Part shown: positions 1-8,798 of the stretch, piece after piece
Layout: every line of letters starts with the position of its first letter
How positions within the stretch are numbered: the stretch's first letter is position 1
Assembly: GCA_023435745.1 (NCBI GenBank)
Contig: JAEZMD010000001.1
Span: 1 to 64,000 of the forward strand
Direction: 5' to 3'
Length of the DNA stretch: 64,000 nt
DNA from: Bacillota bacterium
GTDB lineage: Bacteria; Bacillota; Clostridia; Acetivibrionales; DTU013
Program-made: the position numbers and the translations under genes
The notes under the pieces: generated by a model
Told to the model about the DNA's origin: nothing
What the model saw: only the letters and a program-made list of their open reading frames with translations
Databases searched by the model: none

Positions 1-123
1 CAAGATGAGATATCCCACCAGAAATGGGTAAGACCCCATGTAGACGACATGGTTGATAGGCCAGGTGTGTAAGTGCAGCAATGTATTGAGCTAACTGGTA
101 CTAATAGGTCGAGGGCTTGACCA
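1..123 (+). rRNA. 23S ribosomal RNA, 3' end (partial)
   Basis: The first bases match the conserved 3' end of bacterial 23S rRNA, finishing with CTAATAGGTCGAGGGCTTGA just before position 123. The 5' part lies outside the window. It is followed by a spacer, 5S rRNA and tRNA-Asn, the usual end of a clostridial rRNA operon. The exact 3' end is judged from the known terminal stem and could be off by a few bases. Confidence 0.93.
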
Positions 124-132
124 AATAGGATT

Positions 133-370
133 CGGCTTCACATAGCAGATTTGTTGACAAATCTGCGGAGTGAAACGATATCCAACAAGCAGGTAGAAAT
201 TTTTTAGGTAAGTGGCGGCTTCGCGTAAGCGAAACGCACGTTAAAGGTCTTATACGTTAAGAGATTACGTTTCTTCGGACTCGGCTTTGCGTAAGCAAAA
301 CGATGTCCATGTCGCATACATTATATAGTTTTGAGGGTGCAATGGGTATCGTTTTGCTGATGCAAAGCCG
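133..370 (+). repeat. Repeated hairpin family in the 23S-5S spacer
   Basis: The spacer holds several versions of one small hairpin built from CGGCTT...GAAACG: 133-177 (longer, with the inner stem GCAGATTTG/CAAATCTGC), 212-239 (GGCTTCGC-GTAA-GCGAAACGC) and 282-302 (GGCTTTGC-GTAA-GCAAAACG). An inverted copy follows at 349-370 (TCGTTTTGC-TGA-TGCAAAGCCG) and could pair with the 282-302 copy. They may act as processing structures for the rRNA precursor or be small multiplied elements. The sequence shows the repeats; the role is inference. Confidence 0.6.
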
Positions 371-388
371 AACCCTGCCCCAATATTT

Positions 389-504
389 TCTGGTGGATAT
401 AACGAGAAGGTCACACCCGTTCCCATCCCGAACACGGCAGTTAAGCTTCTCAGTGCCCAAGATACTTGGCTGGCAACGGCCCGGGAAAATAGGTCTCCGC
501 CGGA
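389..504 (+). rRNA. 5S ribosomal RNA
   Basis: The conserved 5S core is present (CCCGTTCCCATCCCGAACAC and, further on, TTAAGC). The terminal stem TCTGGTGG (389-396) pairs with CCGCCGGA (497-504), which fixes both ends and gives about 116 nt, the usual size. It sits about 265 bases after the 23S end and 7 bases before tRNA-Asn. Confidence 0.95.
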
Positions 505-511
505 TTTATAT

Positions 512-587
512 TCCTCAATAGCTCAGTCGGTAGAGCATGCGGCTGTTAACCGCAGGGTCGTAGGTTCAAGTCCTACTTGAGGAGCCA
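512..587 (+). tRNA. tRNA-Asn (GTT)
   Basis: A complete cloverleaf: acceptor TCCTCAA (512-518) pairs with TTGAGGA (577-583), followed by discriminator G584 and an encoded CCA (585-587). The anticodon loop CTGTTAA carries GTT, and the T arm has the GGTTCAAGTCC consensus. It follows 5S rRNA directly and probably belongs to the rRNA transcript. Its CCA is also the first part of the downstream palindrome. Confidence 0.97.
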
Positions 588-630
588 GACAAAAGACCTC
601 ACAGATTAATCTGTGAGGTCTTTTGTCTGG
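585..630. terminator. Perfect 23+23 bp palindrome, likely bidirectional terminator
   Basis: Bases 585-607 are the exact reverse complement of 608-630, so there is no loop base outside the symmetry. The strand contains CTTTTG on the far side of the stem in both directions. It lies between the end of the rRNA/tRNA operon and the stop codon of the convergent anti-sigma gene at 643, so it probably ends both transcripts. The left arm begins with the CCA of tRNA-Asn. Confidence 0.75.
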
Positions 631-642
631 TGTGTCAAGCTG

Positions 643-2121
643 TTATGGCCTTTCCCAGATAAGAGTACCTAAAAAATATACCGCTTTTACCTTTTCAGTG
701 TCAGTTAACATAGTATGAATCATAGTATCAGCGCCGGAATCTTTATTTGCCGTAAGGTTCAGATCTGAGATGAAGGCTCCTCCTGCAGATTGACTGCTAC
801 CGCCGCTCCTCATCTTCAAAGTGATCTTTTCACCATCTTCCATGAGCAAATAACTATTGGATACACTGTGATTTAAAATAATCTCATCATATACTTTGGC
901 CGATTCGCCGGAAATCAATAGATAAATACCTATTGGGCTGATCGTGAGCTTTTCGATTTGAATTCCGTCAATAGCCGAAGCCTTCAAGCCATCGGAGGCA
1001 TAAATTGTTTGAAGTTTGTTATAATTTTCTATTTCGAAGCTCCAGTCTCCTTCAACCCTTCCTGTCTCTTCTATCAGTGTAAAGGTAGGAAAGAGAAATT
1101 CAAGGTCTTCCATTTTGTAATTTGTGAAAAGTGCATATTCAAATGTACCGGTTTCATCCAAAAAATCAAATGATCCGTGACCGCCGTTGGCAACACTATA
1201 CTTGCCTGTTCTTGAATCGGTAAGGCCGGACAACCAGATATAATAACTGCCGCTATTCTTTGCTTTTAATTTATATACAACGCAGAGCATTTCATCTGTA
1301 AAGCCCGCTGTGACAAGTTGGGAGCCTTTCGCATTGTCAATGCTTTTGAGACTGTTATCTGTTTCGAGGCGGGCATTGAGTTTGGATGCTGCAGATGAAT
1401 CCATTGGATATGAACCATTCGTGCTATTTTCCTTCAAGGGAAGTATATCTGAATATTTGTCACTGTATAGCTCTTTTAATGATACATCGGAGGTAATGAT
1501 GGAAGTAAGATTTGTATCTATACTGTTGATAATGAGCGTTAATTTTTCAGCTGTCAGGTCTCTGCTGTTGTTAAATGAGTAGCAGTAGTACATTGTTTTT
1601 CCATCCTGCGAAAGTATGCGTTCGCTTGAACTGCCGGAACTCCCATAACCGCTTAGCGGTATATCAACGTTTAGCAGAGTGTTTCTGTCAAGTACGCCGT
1701 TATCCGTACGCTCAAGACTCAAAAGCACCAGGCCATTATTTTTGTCAAAGGCGGCATTATGCAGTGTAATTTTATATCCGTTTGAGGTAACAATTTTTTC
1801 AGGAAATGTTTTTTCACCGATACTCTCTGATATGGGGAAATTGCTGAAAAACATATCCCAAAGATTATTGGTATAAGCATAGACACTGATTGTGCCCAAA
1901 AGTATCAGTAATATTGCAGGTATCATTACGGCTCTTCTAAAATATTTTTGCGCGCGCTGTGGCCTGATTTCTGATAATACTTTTCTTCTGATCCTTTTCA
2001 GGGATACCTCAGCCGGTATTCCGGCATCCAATTCAATGCCGTTCAACAGGGCATCTTCTACTGACTTACTATGACCGAAATCTTCAATATTATCTGTGAA
2101 ATTCAAATCATCTTTTCTCAC
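643..2121 (-). CDS. Transmembrane anti-sigma factor-like protein (DUF4179 type)
   Basis: A 492-residue protein with a cytoplasmic N-terminus of about 63 residues, one membrane helix at about 65-83 (AVMIPAILLILLGTISVYAY) and a large extracytoplasmic part rich in beta-type sequence. This matches the layout of clostridial DUF4179-containing proteins encoded with ECF sigma factors. Its ATG overlaps the TGA of the upstream sigma gene (ATGA), so the two are translationally coupled. It probably holds the sigma factor inactive at the membrane until an outside signal arrives; the signal is unknown. The family call is from architecture and context. Confidence 0.7.
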   Translation of the reverse strand: MRKDDLNFTDNIEDFGHSKSVEDALLNGIELDAGIPAEVSLKRIRRKVLSEIRPQRAQKYFRRAVMIPAILLILLGTISVYAYTNNLWDMFFSNFPISESIGEKTFPEKIVTSNGYKITLHNAAFDKNNGLVLLSLERTDNGVLDRNTLLNVDIPLSGYGSSGSSSERILSQDGKTMYYCYSFNNSRDLTAEKLTLIINSIDTNLTSIITSDVSLKELYSDKYSDILPLKENSTNGSYPMDSSAASKLNARLETDNSLKSIDNAKGSQLVTAGFTDEMLCVVYKLKAKNSGSYYIWLSGLTDSRTGKYSVANGGHGSFDFLDETGTFEYALFTNYKMEDLEFLFPTFTLIEETGRVEGDWSFEIENYNKLQTIYASDGLKASAIDGIQIEKLTISPIGIYLLISGESAKVYDEIILNHSVSNSYLLMEDGEKITLKMRSGGSSQSAGGAFISDLNLTANKDSGADTMIHTMLTDTEKVKAVYFLGTLIWERP

Positions 2122-2672
2122 AATAGATCCTCTCCTTCTTTCAATTTTTTCACGACAGCTTTTCTGGCCCTTGAAAGCTTTGTTGCGGCTGTGTTCGGGT
2201 TAAGTCCGAATTTTTCCGCAAGTTTTTTTACCGGCTCCGACAAGATATACCTTCTTACAAACAACTCCTTATCAGGCTGTTTGAGAGAGCTTACTGCGGA
2301 GCTTATAGATTCTCTTAGTCCGACGGCCTCCGCTTCGTTTACGCCCGAATTCGCATCAAAACCAGGGATGTCCGCAAAGCTGATTGCATGGACCTGCTTC
2401 AGCCGGTTGATCGTCATGTTCCTTGCGGTCGCCGCAAGGTATGGTTTAAGAGTATCGTACGCAGGGGTGATCATTGAGCTGTTTGTCCAGATTTTAATGA
2501 AAACATCGGAGCAAATTTCCTCGATGTCCTGATAAGTCAGCCTTTCAACCGCAACATGTGCAATTACGGCGACGACATACCTTGAATATCTGTCGATTAG
2601 TAGTTCGAGGCTCCTGCTGTCCTTCTGCCTGATTCTGTTCAATAATTCTATATCGGTGGCTGAGTTTTTCAT
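2118..2672 (-). CDS. ECF-type RNA polymerase sigma factor
   Basis: A 184-residue sigma-70 family protein. Region 2 covers about residues 22-92 and includes the core-binding stretch DIEEICSDVFIKIW (49-62). Region 4, with the helix-turn-helix LAEKFGLNPNTAATKLSRAR, covers about 120-175. There is no region 3, as is usual for ECF factors. The start is the ATG at 2672, preceded by GGAGGAAATAA. The next gene, overlapping by 4 bases, encodes its likely membrane anti-sigma partner. ECF factors commonly control their own operon, but I could not fix the promoter in the AT-rich 2673-2790 stretch. Confidence 0.9.
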   Translation of the reverse strand: MKNSATDIELLNRIRQKDSRSLELLIDRYSRYVVAVIAHVAVERLTYQDIEEICSDVFIKIWTNSSMITPAYDTLKPYLAATARNMTINRLKQVHAISFADIPGFDANSGVNEAEAVGLRESISSAVSSLKQPDKELFVRRYILSEPVKKLAEKFGLNPNTAATKLSRARKAVVKKLKEGEDLL

Positions 2673-2928
2673 TTATTTCCTCCTTCCCGTGCTTCTCATA
2701 TATAAAGACAACGAAAAGAGATGATATATTTCATACTATGTAAAATAATTCTATTTAATTTATAGAGTATAGTTATATAGGAGTCGTGTCAACGAAGCGT
2801 TTTATGCCTGGATGGTTGGTGTATCTTAAATGTCAGTGGTATAATAGCCTCAATACGAATAAACAAAAACCGAAATATTTCGTTAATTATAGGTGTGGTA
2901 AAATATATGGCAGGGAGAGTAAATCAAA

Positions 2929-2940
2929 AGAACCGTCCCT
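2929..2940 (-). repeat. Divergent member of the GGGGACGTTTCT repeat family
   Basis: AGAACCGTCCCT is a variant of the AGAAACGTCCCC core found many times elsewhere in this window. It lies 24 bases before the DUF445 start codon. With several differences from the core it could be coincidental. Confidence 0.35.
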
Positions 2941-2964
2941 GCGTTTCAGACGAGGAATGGAAAA

Positions 2965-3867
2965 ATGATTCTTGATATTATAGTAGCCCTTTTTGTTGGT
3001 GGGCTTATTGGATTGGTGACAAACGGAATTGCGATCAGGATGCTGTTCAGGCCATTGAGGCCTGTATATATTGGAAAGCTTAAGCTGCCCTTTACCCCGG
3101 GACTGATTCCCAAGGAAAAAATGAGGATTGCAACAGCAATCGGAGAAATAGTGAGCAGGGATCTTCTGAATATAGAAACATTAGGGAGTACTTTATTATC
3201 TGACTCAATGAAAAGTCATATCAACACAAAAATGGATCAGATGATAAACAGCTATACTTCCACTGATGATACGATATCAACACTGGCAGGGAAATTCATT
3301 TCCGACAGCGTTATCCATGAAAAAATAAGGACAGCCGAAAAATCTCTGGCGTTGACAATTACCAAAAAGGCCATAGAACAAGACATTGGCAAGAGCATTG
3401 TGGACTATGCATATGAAGAGATCATTTCGAAAACAAAGCCCTTCCTCAAGGGCTTGACCAGTAGTGCACTGAATTCAGTCAAGCAGCCATTTGCAGGAAA
3501 GATCAACGGAATGATCGAAGAAAAATCAGCACCGCTTGTTGAAAAATTCATTGCGGAGCAGGCGGCAGAATTGCTGCAGATGCCCTTAAAGGATATTGTT
3601 GAAAAGTATCAGGACAAAATTCCTCAGATCAAGCTATATGTATGGAATTTGTATGAGGATATTATTACAAACAAGCTGGAGGACATTTTGAAGGCAGTGG
3701 ATATTTCGGAAGTGATCCAGAATAAGATCAATGACCTGGACCTGATTGAATTGGAAAAAATGATCATGTCGCTGATGAAAAAGGAATTGAATGCGCTTAT
3801 CTGGCTTGGCGGATTACTCGGTGTGGTCATGGGGCTAATAAACATCTTATATGACTTGATTATATAG
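2965..3867 (+). CDS. DUF445 family membrane protein (YheB-like)
   Basis: A 300-residue protein with the DUF445 signature at its start: a hydrophobic helix, then GLVTNGIAIRMLFRP (about 15-29) and PFTPGLIPKEK (about 43-53). The middle is amphipathic helix, and a second membrane helix lies at about 277-298, so both ends are probably anchored. The molecular role of the family is not established; Bacillus YheB is linked to the spore or membrane only loosely. It starts at ATG 2965 after a weak GAGGA site and seems to be a single-gene unit. Confidence 0.85.
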   Translation: MILDIIVALFVGGLIGLVTNGIAIRMLFRPLRPVYIGKLKLPFTPGLIPKEKMRIATAIGEIVSRDLLNIETLGSTLLSDSMKSHINTKMDQMINSYTSTDDTISTLAGKFISDSVIHEKIRTAEKSLALTITKKAIEQDIGKSIVDYAYEEIISKTKPFLKGLTSSALNSVKQPFAGKINGMIEEKSAPLVEKFIAEQAAELLQMPLKDIVEKYQDKIPQIKLYVWNLYEDIITNKLEDILKAVDISEVIQNKINDLDLIELEKMIMSLMKKELNALIWLGGLLGVVMGLINILYDLII

Positions 3868-4120
3868 AACCGTATGCGCGTAGTTCCGCGTACCTGTAAC
3901 AGCGTCCCGCACTGTTTTTGAATAATTTCATTGCCTGTGGACGCTTTTTCTTGTATGATATGTTTATCGAAAATTCACTTATTATTAAACAATATTTACT
4001 TTATTGTCGAAGTAGTCATGATATAATTAAGACTATTAAATTCCTATTATAAAAAATAATAGGTACACATAAAATATCGGTATACAAATCGACACAAATG
4101 ATACAGGGGGCATTAATTTT

Positions 4121-5392
4121 ATGAAAAAAGCGAATCTAGTAAGGGTACTTACAGTTTTTCTGGCCGGCATGCTGCTGATGACAGGCTGCCAAAGCGGTAA
4201 ATTAGGGCAGCAGGGCATCGAGAATACACAGGATGTAGTACAGAATCAAACAACAGAACAGGCAAATGCTGCTGAGATTACCGATGGCGCCATAGAGGGC
4301 ACTGTTGAAAATACCGCGCAGGAAAACAATCCAACGGAAAGCACAGCCGATACTGACCCTGATTTGGCCCAGGAATCGGACGCTAAAGCCCCTGTTAAAG
4401 CAAAGGCATTATATCTGACAGGATGGACTGTCGGAGGTTCAAAAAGTGTCCAGCATTATATCGAATTGGCCAATACGACTGAAATTAATTCCTATGTAGT
4501 CGACATCAAGGATGATGACGGATTTGTCGGCTATGAGTCGCAGGTTCCGGAGGTTCAGGCAAATGGAACCTGGAAGAAAAAATATAATCCTGACACTGTT
4601 CTGAAAGCCTTCCATGAGAACGATATACATGTGATCGGCAGACTTGTTGTGTTTAAGGATCCGCTTTATTCTATAAAACGTCCTGATTTGGCAATCAAAA
4701 GTGTAAAGGGTGGGCTATGGAAGGATAGAAACGGTCTTACCTGGCTTAATCCTTACAATAAGGAAACATGGGATTATACTATAAGCATAGCTAAAGAGGC
4801 TGTAGAGTTGGGCTTTGATGAGATACAGTTCGATTATGTGCGTTTTGACAGCGATTCAAAGAAAAACATGGACTTTTCAGGTGTTGAAATGGAGAAGCAC
4901 CAGGCGATCTGTGAGTTCCTGGCATATGCGAAGGAACAGATTCCGGAGGTTCCCATATCTGCGGATGTCTTCGGCATCATTCTGGAAAGCCCCGCAGATA
5001 CGGAAGGGATCGGCCAGTATCTTGAAGAAATCGGCAAGAATATCGATTACATCTCTCCGATGGTTTATCCGTCTCATTATGCGCTGGGGCAGATCGTGAA
5101 CAAGGTTAAGTTCCCGAAACCGGATATGGATCCTTATGGAGTAGTATATAACTCCCTGCTCAAGTGCAAGAACAGAATTGCAGTGGTCCCAGGTTATAAA
5201 GCAGAAGTCAGAGCATATCTGCAGGATTTTAACGCTCCCTGGCTTGGAAAAGGCAATTACCAGGATTACGGTGCGGAACAGGTCAGACAGCAAATCAAAG
5301 CTGTATATGATGCCGGCTATGAGGAATGGATTCTTTGGGATGCAAAAAATACCTACCATGAGGAGGCTCTCGAACCGGAAGAAAAACAATAG
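4121..5392 (+). CDS. Lipoprotein, putative glycoside hydrolase (DUF4015)
   Basis: A 423-residue protein with a lipoprotein signal: basic start, hydrophobic stretch and lipobox LMTGC with Cys23. Residues about 25-85 form an Ala/Thr/Glu/Gln-rich linker. From about 90 to 415 follows a TIM-barrel-like domain of the DUF4015 family, with KALYLTGWTVGG at its start, SYVVDIKDDDG, GFDEIQFDYVRF and YISPMVYPSHY. The acidic residues in DIKDD and EIQFDYVRF are the likely active-site candidates. It should be anchored outside the membrane and act on a polysaccharide, substrate unknown. Start ATG follows GGGGG at a good distance. Confidence 0.85.
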   Translation: MKKANLVRVLTVFLAGMLLMTGCQSGKLGQQGIENTQDVVQNQTTEQANAAEITDGAIEGTVENTAQENNPTESTADTDPDLAQESDAKAPVKAKALYLTGWTVGGSKSVQHYIELANTTEINSYVVDIKDDDGFVGYESQVPEVQANGTWKKKYNPDTVLKAFHENDIHVIGRLVVFKDPLYSIKRPDLAIKSVKGGLWKDRNGLTWLNPYNKETWDYTISIAKEAVELGFDEIQFDYVRFDSDSKKNMDFSGVEMEKHQAICEFLAYAKEQIPEVPISADVFGIILESPADTEGIGQYLEEIGKNIDYISPMVYPSHYALGQIVNKVKFPKPDMDPYGVVYNSLLKCKNRIAVVPGYKAEVRAYLQDFNAPWLGKGNYQDYGAEQVRQQIKAVYDAGYEEWILWDAKNTYHEEALEPEEKQ

Positions 5393-5426
5393 GACCAATT
5401 TACTATTTATATTTCTGCCTTCTGTA

Positions 5427-5454
5427 TTGACTAATATGTCAGAAATGATACAAT
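5427..5454 (+). promoter_or_regulatory. SigA-type promoter of nrdJ
   Basis: TTGACT (5427-5432), 16 bases, then TACAAT (5449-5454). It lies 35 bases after the previous stop codon and about 60 before the nrdJ start. I see no cobalamin riboswitch fold and no obvious NrdR box pair in the short leader. Confidence 0.7.
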
Positions 5455-5515
5455 ATATCGTGCCAGGCAATTTCAGCCATACTAAATATTGTATTTCAAA
5501 CTGGGAGGCCGTGAT

Positions 5516-7909
5516 ATGAATTTATCCGAAAATGCTGTGAAGGTTCTTGAAAAACGGTATCTTGCGAAAGACGAAACTGGTAAGGTAATTGAGACCCCCG
5601 AAGATATGTTCAAGCGCGTTGCCAAAGCGATTGCTGCAGCAGACTCAGCTATCGCCAGCGCATCTGAGCTGAAGGCAATTGAAAAGGATTTCTTTAATCT
5701 GATGGCAAATCTTGAATTTTTGCCGAATTCACCCACATTAATGAATGCGGGACGTCCGCTGGGTCAGTTGAGCGCCTGTTTTGTGCTGCCGATCGAGGAT
5801 ACGATGGAGGGTATATTCGATTCCATTAAGAATGCCGCATTGATCCACAAAAGCGGCGGCGGAACCGGCTTCAGCTTTTCAAGACTCAGGGCAAAGGGCG
5901 CGTCTGTCAATTCGACAGGCGGAGTAGCCAGCGGCCCTGTCAGCTTTATGAAGGTGTTCAATGCCGCAACCGAGGCAGTCAAACAGGGCGGCACCAGAAG
6001 AGGCGCCAATATGGGCATCCTCAGGGTGGATCACCCTGATATCCGCGAATTTATCACATGCAAGCAGGAAAATAAGGATATCACAAATTTCAATATCAGT
6101 GTAGCTATTACCGAAGAATTTATGGCCGCTGCAGAAAAGGGCCTTCCATATAACCTGGTCGATCCTAAAACAAAAGAAATAGTAAGGCAGGAAAACGCCA
6201 GAGAGATATTTTCCATGATTATTGATAATGCCTGGAACAATGGCGAGCCCGGCATTATATTTATAGACAGGCTGAACAAGGACAACATTACGCCTGAACT
6301 GGGTGAAATCGAAAGCACCAATCCCTGTGGTGAACAGCCGTTGCTTCCTTATGAGGCTTGTAATCTTGGCTCCATCAATCTGAGCATTCTGACGAAGGGT
6401 GCCGGAGGCAAGATCGATGTGGACTATGACAGGCTTGGCAGGATCGTCAGGCAGGCTGTGCATTTTCTCGACAATGTTATAGAAGTGAACCGCTATCCTC
6501 TGCCGCAGATCGACGAAATGACCAGAGGTACCAGAAAGATTGGCCTCGGTGTTATGGGCTGGGCTGATCTGCTTTGTAAGCTTGGGATCATATATAATTC
6601 CCAGAAGGCAATTAACCTGGCTGAAAAGCTCATGCACTTTATTCAGGACGAAGCCCGCAGAGCATCCATAGAGCTTGCGGAGAAAAAAGGCGTGTTCCCC
6701 TATTTTGAGAAGAGTATATACAAGGATCTCGGAGTCAAGGTCCGCAACGCCACCACAACAACTATTGCGCCGACAGGCACGGTTAGTATTATTGCCGGCT
6801 GCTCCAGCGGTATTGAGCCCCTGTTTGCCATTTCCTACATCAGAAACGTCATGGACAACGATGAACTGGTGGAGGTCAATCCGAACTTCAAGAGTATTGC
6901 CGAAGCAGAAGGATTTTACTCCGATGAACTGATGAGAAGGATCGCTAAAAAAGGATCTATCAGGGATTTTCCCGAAATACCGGCAAAGGTGCAGGATGTA
7001 TTTGTTACGGCGCATGATATTTCACCGGAGTGGCATGTGAAGATGCAGGCCTCCTTCCAGAAATATACTGACAATGCTGTATCAAAGACGGTCAATCTGA
7101 GCCATGACGCTACAAAGGATGATGTCAAAGCGGTTTTTGAGCTGGCTTACAGGACTTTCTGCAAGGGCGTGACTATTTACAGGGATGGAAGCCGTGACAT
7201 GCAGGTGCTGAATATCGGAGAAGTGAAGGGCAAGGAAGGCAGCAATACCGCAGACAAGCAGGAAGAGGCAAAGGCAGACGCAGGCGCTCAGGTGAGAATT
7301 GCGCCAAGGCCGAGACCGGATATTACAACCGGTTTTACAGAAAAGGTCAAAATAGGCTGCGGCAATTTGTATATTACAGTAAACTACGATGAGAACGGCA
7401 TTTGCGAGGTATTTACCAATACGGGACGCGCAGGCGGATGCCCGTCGCAGTCCGAAGCGACAAGTCGGCTGGTATCAATCGCATTGAGGTCTGGCCTGGA
7501 TGCTCATTCTATTGTTGAGCAATTGAAAGGGATAAGGTGCCCTTCCACTATCAGGCAGAAGGGGCTGAAGGTAACATCCTGCCCCGATGCGATCGGACGG
7601 CTGATTGAGAAGGTATATAAGCTGCAAAACGGCAAAAATGGCGGTGCAAAGTATATTGAAAGCCGTGAGAGAGTGTCGGAGTATTCTGAAAACGCTCCTG
7701 TACCGACGGCAAGATTTGCTGCCGGTTATGACAACGCTTCGGTTGAGGATGAGGATGATATTGCAGATCAGGAATTCTTTGAGGAAGCGGAAGGCTGCAA
7801 CGCCGGTGATCTGCTGAACATTTCAAAATGCCCCGAATGCGGTAAGCCGGTGGAGCATGAGGGCGGATGCGTCATATGCCGCCACTGCGGCTTCAGTAAA
7901 TGCGGATAG
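5516..7909 (+). CDS. nrdJ: Adenosylcobalamin-dependent ribonucleoside-diphosphate reductase (class II)
   Basis: A 797-residue class II ribonucleotide reductase that makes deoxyribonucleotides using the adenosylcobalamin radical, without oxygen. Key residues are visible: the thiyl-radical Cys in NPCGE (about Cys271, with Glu273) and the redox pair in SACFVLP (about Cys88) and ACNLGS (about Cys282). APTGTVSIIAGCSSGIEP and the B12-binding-type N-terminal half also match. The C-terminus carries a TSCPD-type domain (GCPSQSEA, TSCPDAIGRLIEK) and ends in a four-Cys zinc ribbon (CPECGK...CRHCGFSKCG) that probably takes electrons from thioredoxin. The chosen ATG 5516 follows GGGAGGC; an in-frame upstream start lacks a site. 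CobO in this window would supply the cofactor. Confidence 0.96.
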   Translation: MNLSENAVKVLEKRYLAKDETGKVIETPEDMFKRVAKAIAAADSAIASASELKAIEKDFFNLMANLEFLPNSPTLMNAGRPLGQLSACFVLPIEDTMEGIFDSIKNAALIHKSGGGTGFSFSRLRAKGASVNSTGGVASGPVSFMKVFNAATEAVKQGGTRRGANMGILRVDHPDIREFITCKQENKDITNFNISVAITEEFMAAAEKGLPYNLVDPKTKEIVRQENAREIFSMIIDNAWNNGEPGIIFIDRLNKDNITPELGEIESTNPCGEQPLLPYEACNLGSINLSILTKGAGGKIDVDYDRLGRIVRQAVHFLDNVIEVNRYPLPQIDEMTRGTRKIGLGVMGWADLLCKLGIIYNSQKAINLAEKLMHFIQDEARRASIELAEKKGVFPYFEKSIYKDLGVKVRNATTTTIAPTGTVSIIAGCSSGIEPLFAISYIRNVMDNDELVEVNPNFKSIAEAEGFYSDELMRRIAKKGSIRDFPEIPAKVQDVFVTAHDISPEWHVKMQASFQKYTDNAVSKTVNLSHDATKDDVKAVFELAYRTFCKGVTIYRDGSRDMQVLNIGEVKGKEGSNTADKQEEAKADAGAQVRIAPRPRPDITTGFTEKVKIGCGNLYITVNYDENGICEVFTNTGRAGGCPSQSEATSRLVSIALRSGLDAHSIVEQLKGIRCPSTIRQKGLKVTSCPDAIGRLIEKVYKLQNGKNGGAKYIESRERVSEYSENAPVPTARFAAGYDNASVEDEDDIADQEFFEEAEGCNAGDLLNISKCPECGKPVEHEGGCVICRHCGFSKCG

Positions 7910-7938
7910 TACATGGATATATTCTCAAACCTCGTAAG

Positions 7939-7973
7939 AAGCAGGGTGGAACCATCTCACCCTGCTTTTTTCT
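7939..7973 (+). terminator. Rho-independent terminator after nrdJ
   Basis: GCAGGGTG (7941-7948) pairs with CACCCTGC (7958-7965), followed by TTTTTTTCT. It lies 30 bases after the nrdJ stop. Confidence 0.85.
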
Positions 7974-8054
7974 ACTGCATAAAAGCAATTTGCGTACACT
8001 GCGGCCTAATGGTCTCGTGGAATCCCTGCCCAAGGATCCGGTTTTTGATGGCGG

Positions 8055-8777
8055 CTAGTAATCACTAAGGCCGACGCCCAACCCCTCAAAATAAAAGGAT
8101 TTTATATTATCATTGAATGAAAACGTCTTATTATCCAATATGTCTCTGTCTTTGAATAAATATATTTGTACTTCTCTGTTCTCCGGGTTCACAATCCAAT
8201 ACTCACATACGCCGCAGTCCATATACAGATCCAGCTTTCGCACATAATCTTTGCTTTTTGTAGAACGGGAGGTTATCTCAACTACAAGAGTAGGTATTCC
8301 TTCGTAATAATCGTCATCCCCAAGCTTTTCATCAAGGTCGCATATAACCATAAGGTCAGGCTGTACTACATTTTTACTTTTCTCATTTCTTTGAAGCTTA
8401 ATATCGTAAGGCGCAATCATAGGGGTGCACTTCTTGCCTTCAAACCAATTATAGAAAGTACCGAACATCTTTGTTAGAATCCTTTGATGAGTTGTTTTAG
8501 GCGAGGCTAACAGGTATACTTCCCCGTCAATATATTCATAACGCTCGTCACTGTTTGCACTGATTTCTAGAAATTCTTCATATGTAACCCTATGCTTGTC
8601 ATAATTGTAGGCGGGGGTATTTTCTTTAAACATTGCCGTATCTGCGTTAATGTCTTCCTGACATGCAATAAGTTTACCCACTGCTTTGCCGTTTTTCGTT
8701 ATGATGATATCTTCTTTTGCAGCCAGCCTGATATACTTGCCAAAATTGTTTTTGATATCAGTTGAGGTTACTATCAT
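8055..8777 (-). CDS. Phd/YefM antitoxin domain fused to a Uma2-type nuclease domain
   Basis: A 240-residue protein. Residues 1-42 are a Phd/YefM-type DNA-binding domain (TSTDIKNNFGKYIRLA ... ITKNGKAVGKLI). From about 65 to 230 follows a Uma2/DUF820 domain of the PD-(D/E)xK nuclease class, with ERYEYIDGEVYLL, the QPDLMVIC strand and LVVEITSRSTKSKD, followed by CEYWIVNP. The catalytic Asp, Glu and nearby polar residues are kept. The start ATG 8777 was chosen because GGAG lies 8 bases upstream and the Phd domain begins exactly there. No separate toxin gene adjoins. Roles could be a self-repressing nuclease or a DNA-targeted Uma2 protein; function is not known. Confidence 0.8.
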   Translation of the reverse strand: MIVTSTDIKNNFGKYIRLAAKEDIIITKNGKAVGKLIACQEDINADTAMFKENTPAYNYDKHRVTYEEFLEISANSDERYEYIDGEVYLLASPKTTHQRILTKMFGTFYNWFEGKKCTPMIAPYDIKLQRNEKSKNVVQPDLMVICDLDEKLGDDDYYEGIPTLVVEITSRSTKSKDYVRKLDLYMDCGVCEYWIVNPENREVQIYLFKDRDILDNKTFSFNDNIKSFYFEGLGVGLSDY

Positions 8778-8798
8778 AATATCAACTCCTGAAATCAA

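Noticed and set aside
958..2532. Several plus-strand frames within 958-2532
   Set aside because: They are opposite-strand shadows of the sigma/anti-sigma genes, which have clear family motifs and ribosome sites.
2786..2968. 60-codon open frame before the DUF445 gene
   Set aside because: No ribosome binding site, AT-rich low-quality composition, overlaps the DUF445 start and includes a repeat-family core.
5393..5515. Cobalamin riboswitch before nrdJ
   Set aside because: The leader after the promoter is only about 55 bases and lacks the B12-box pattern.
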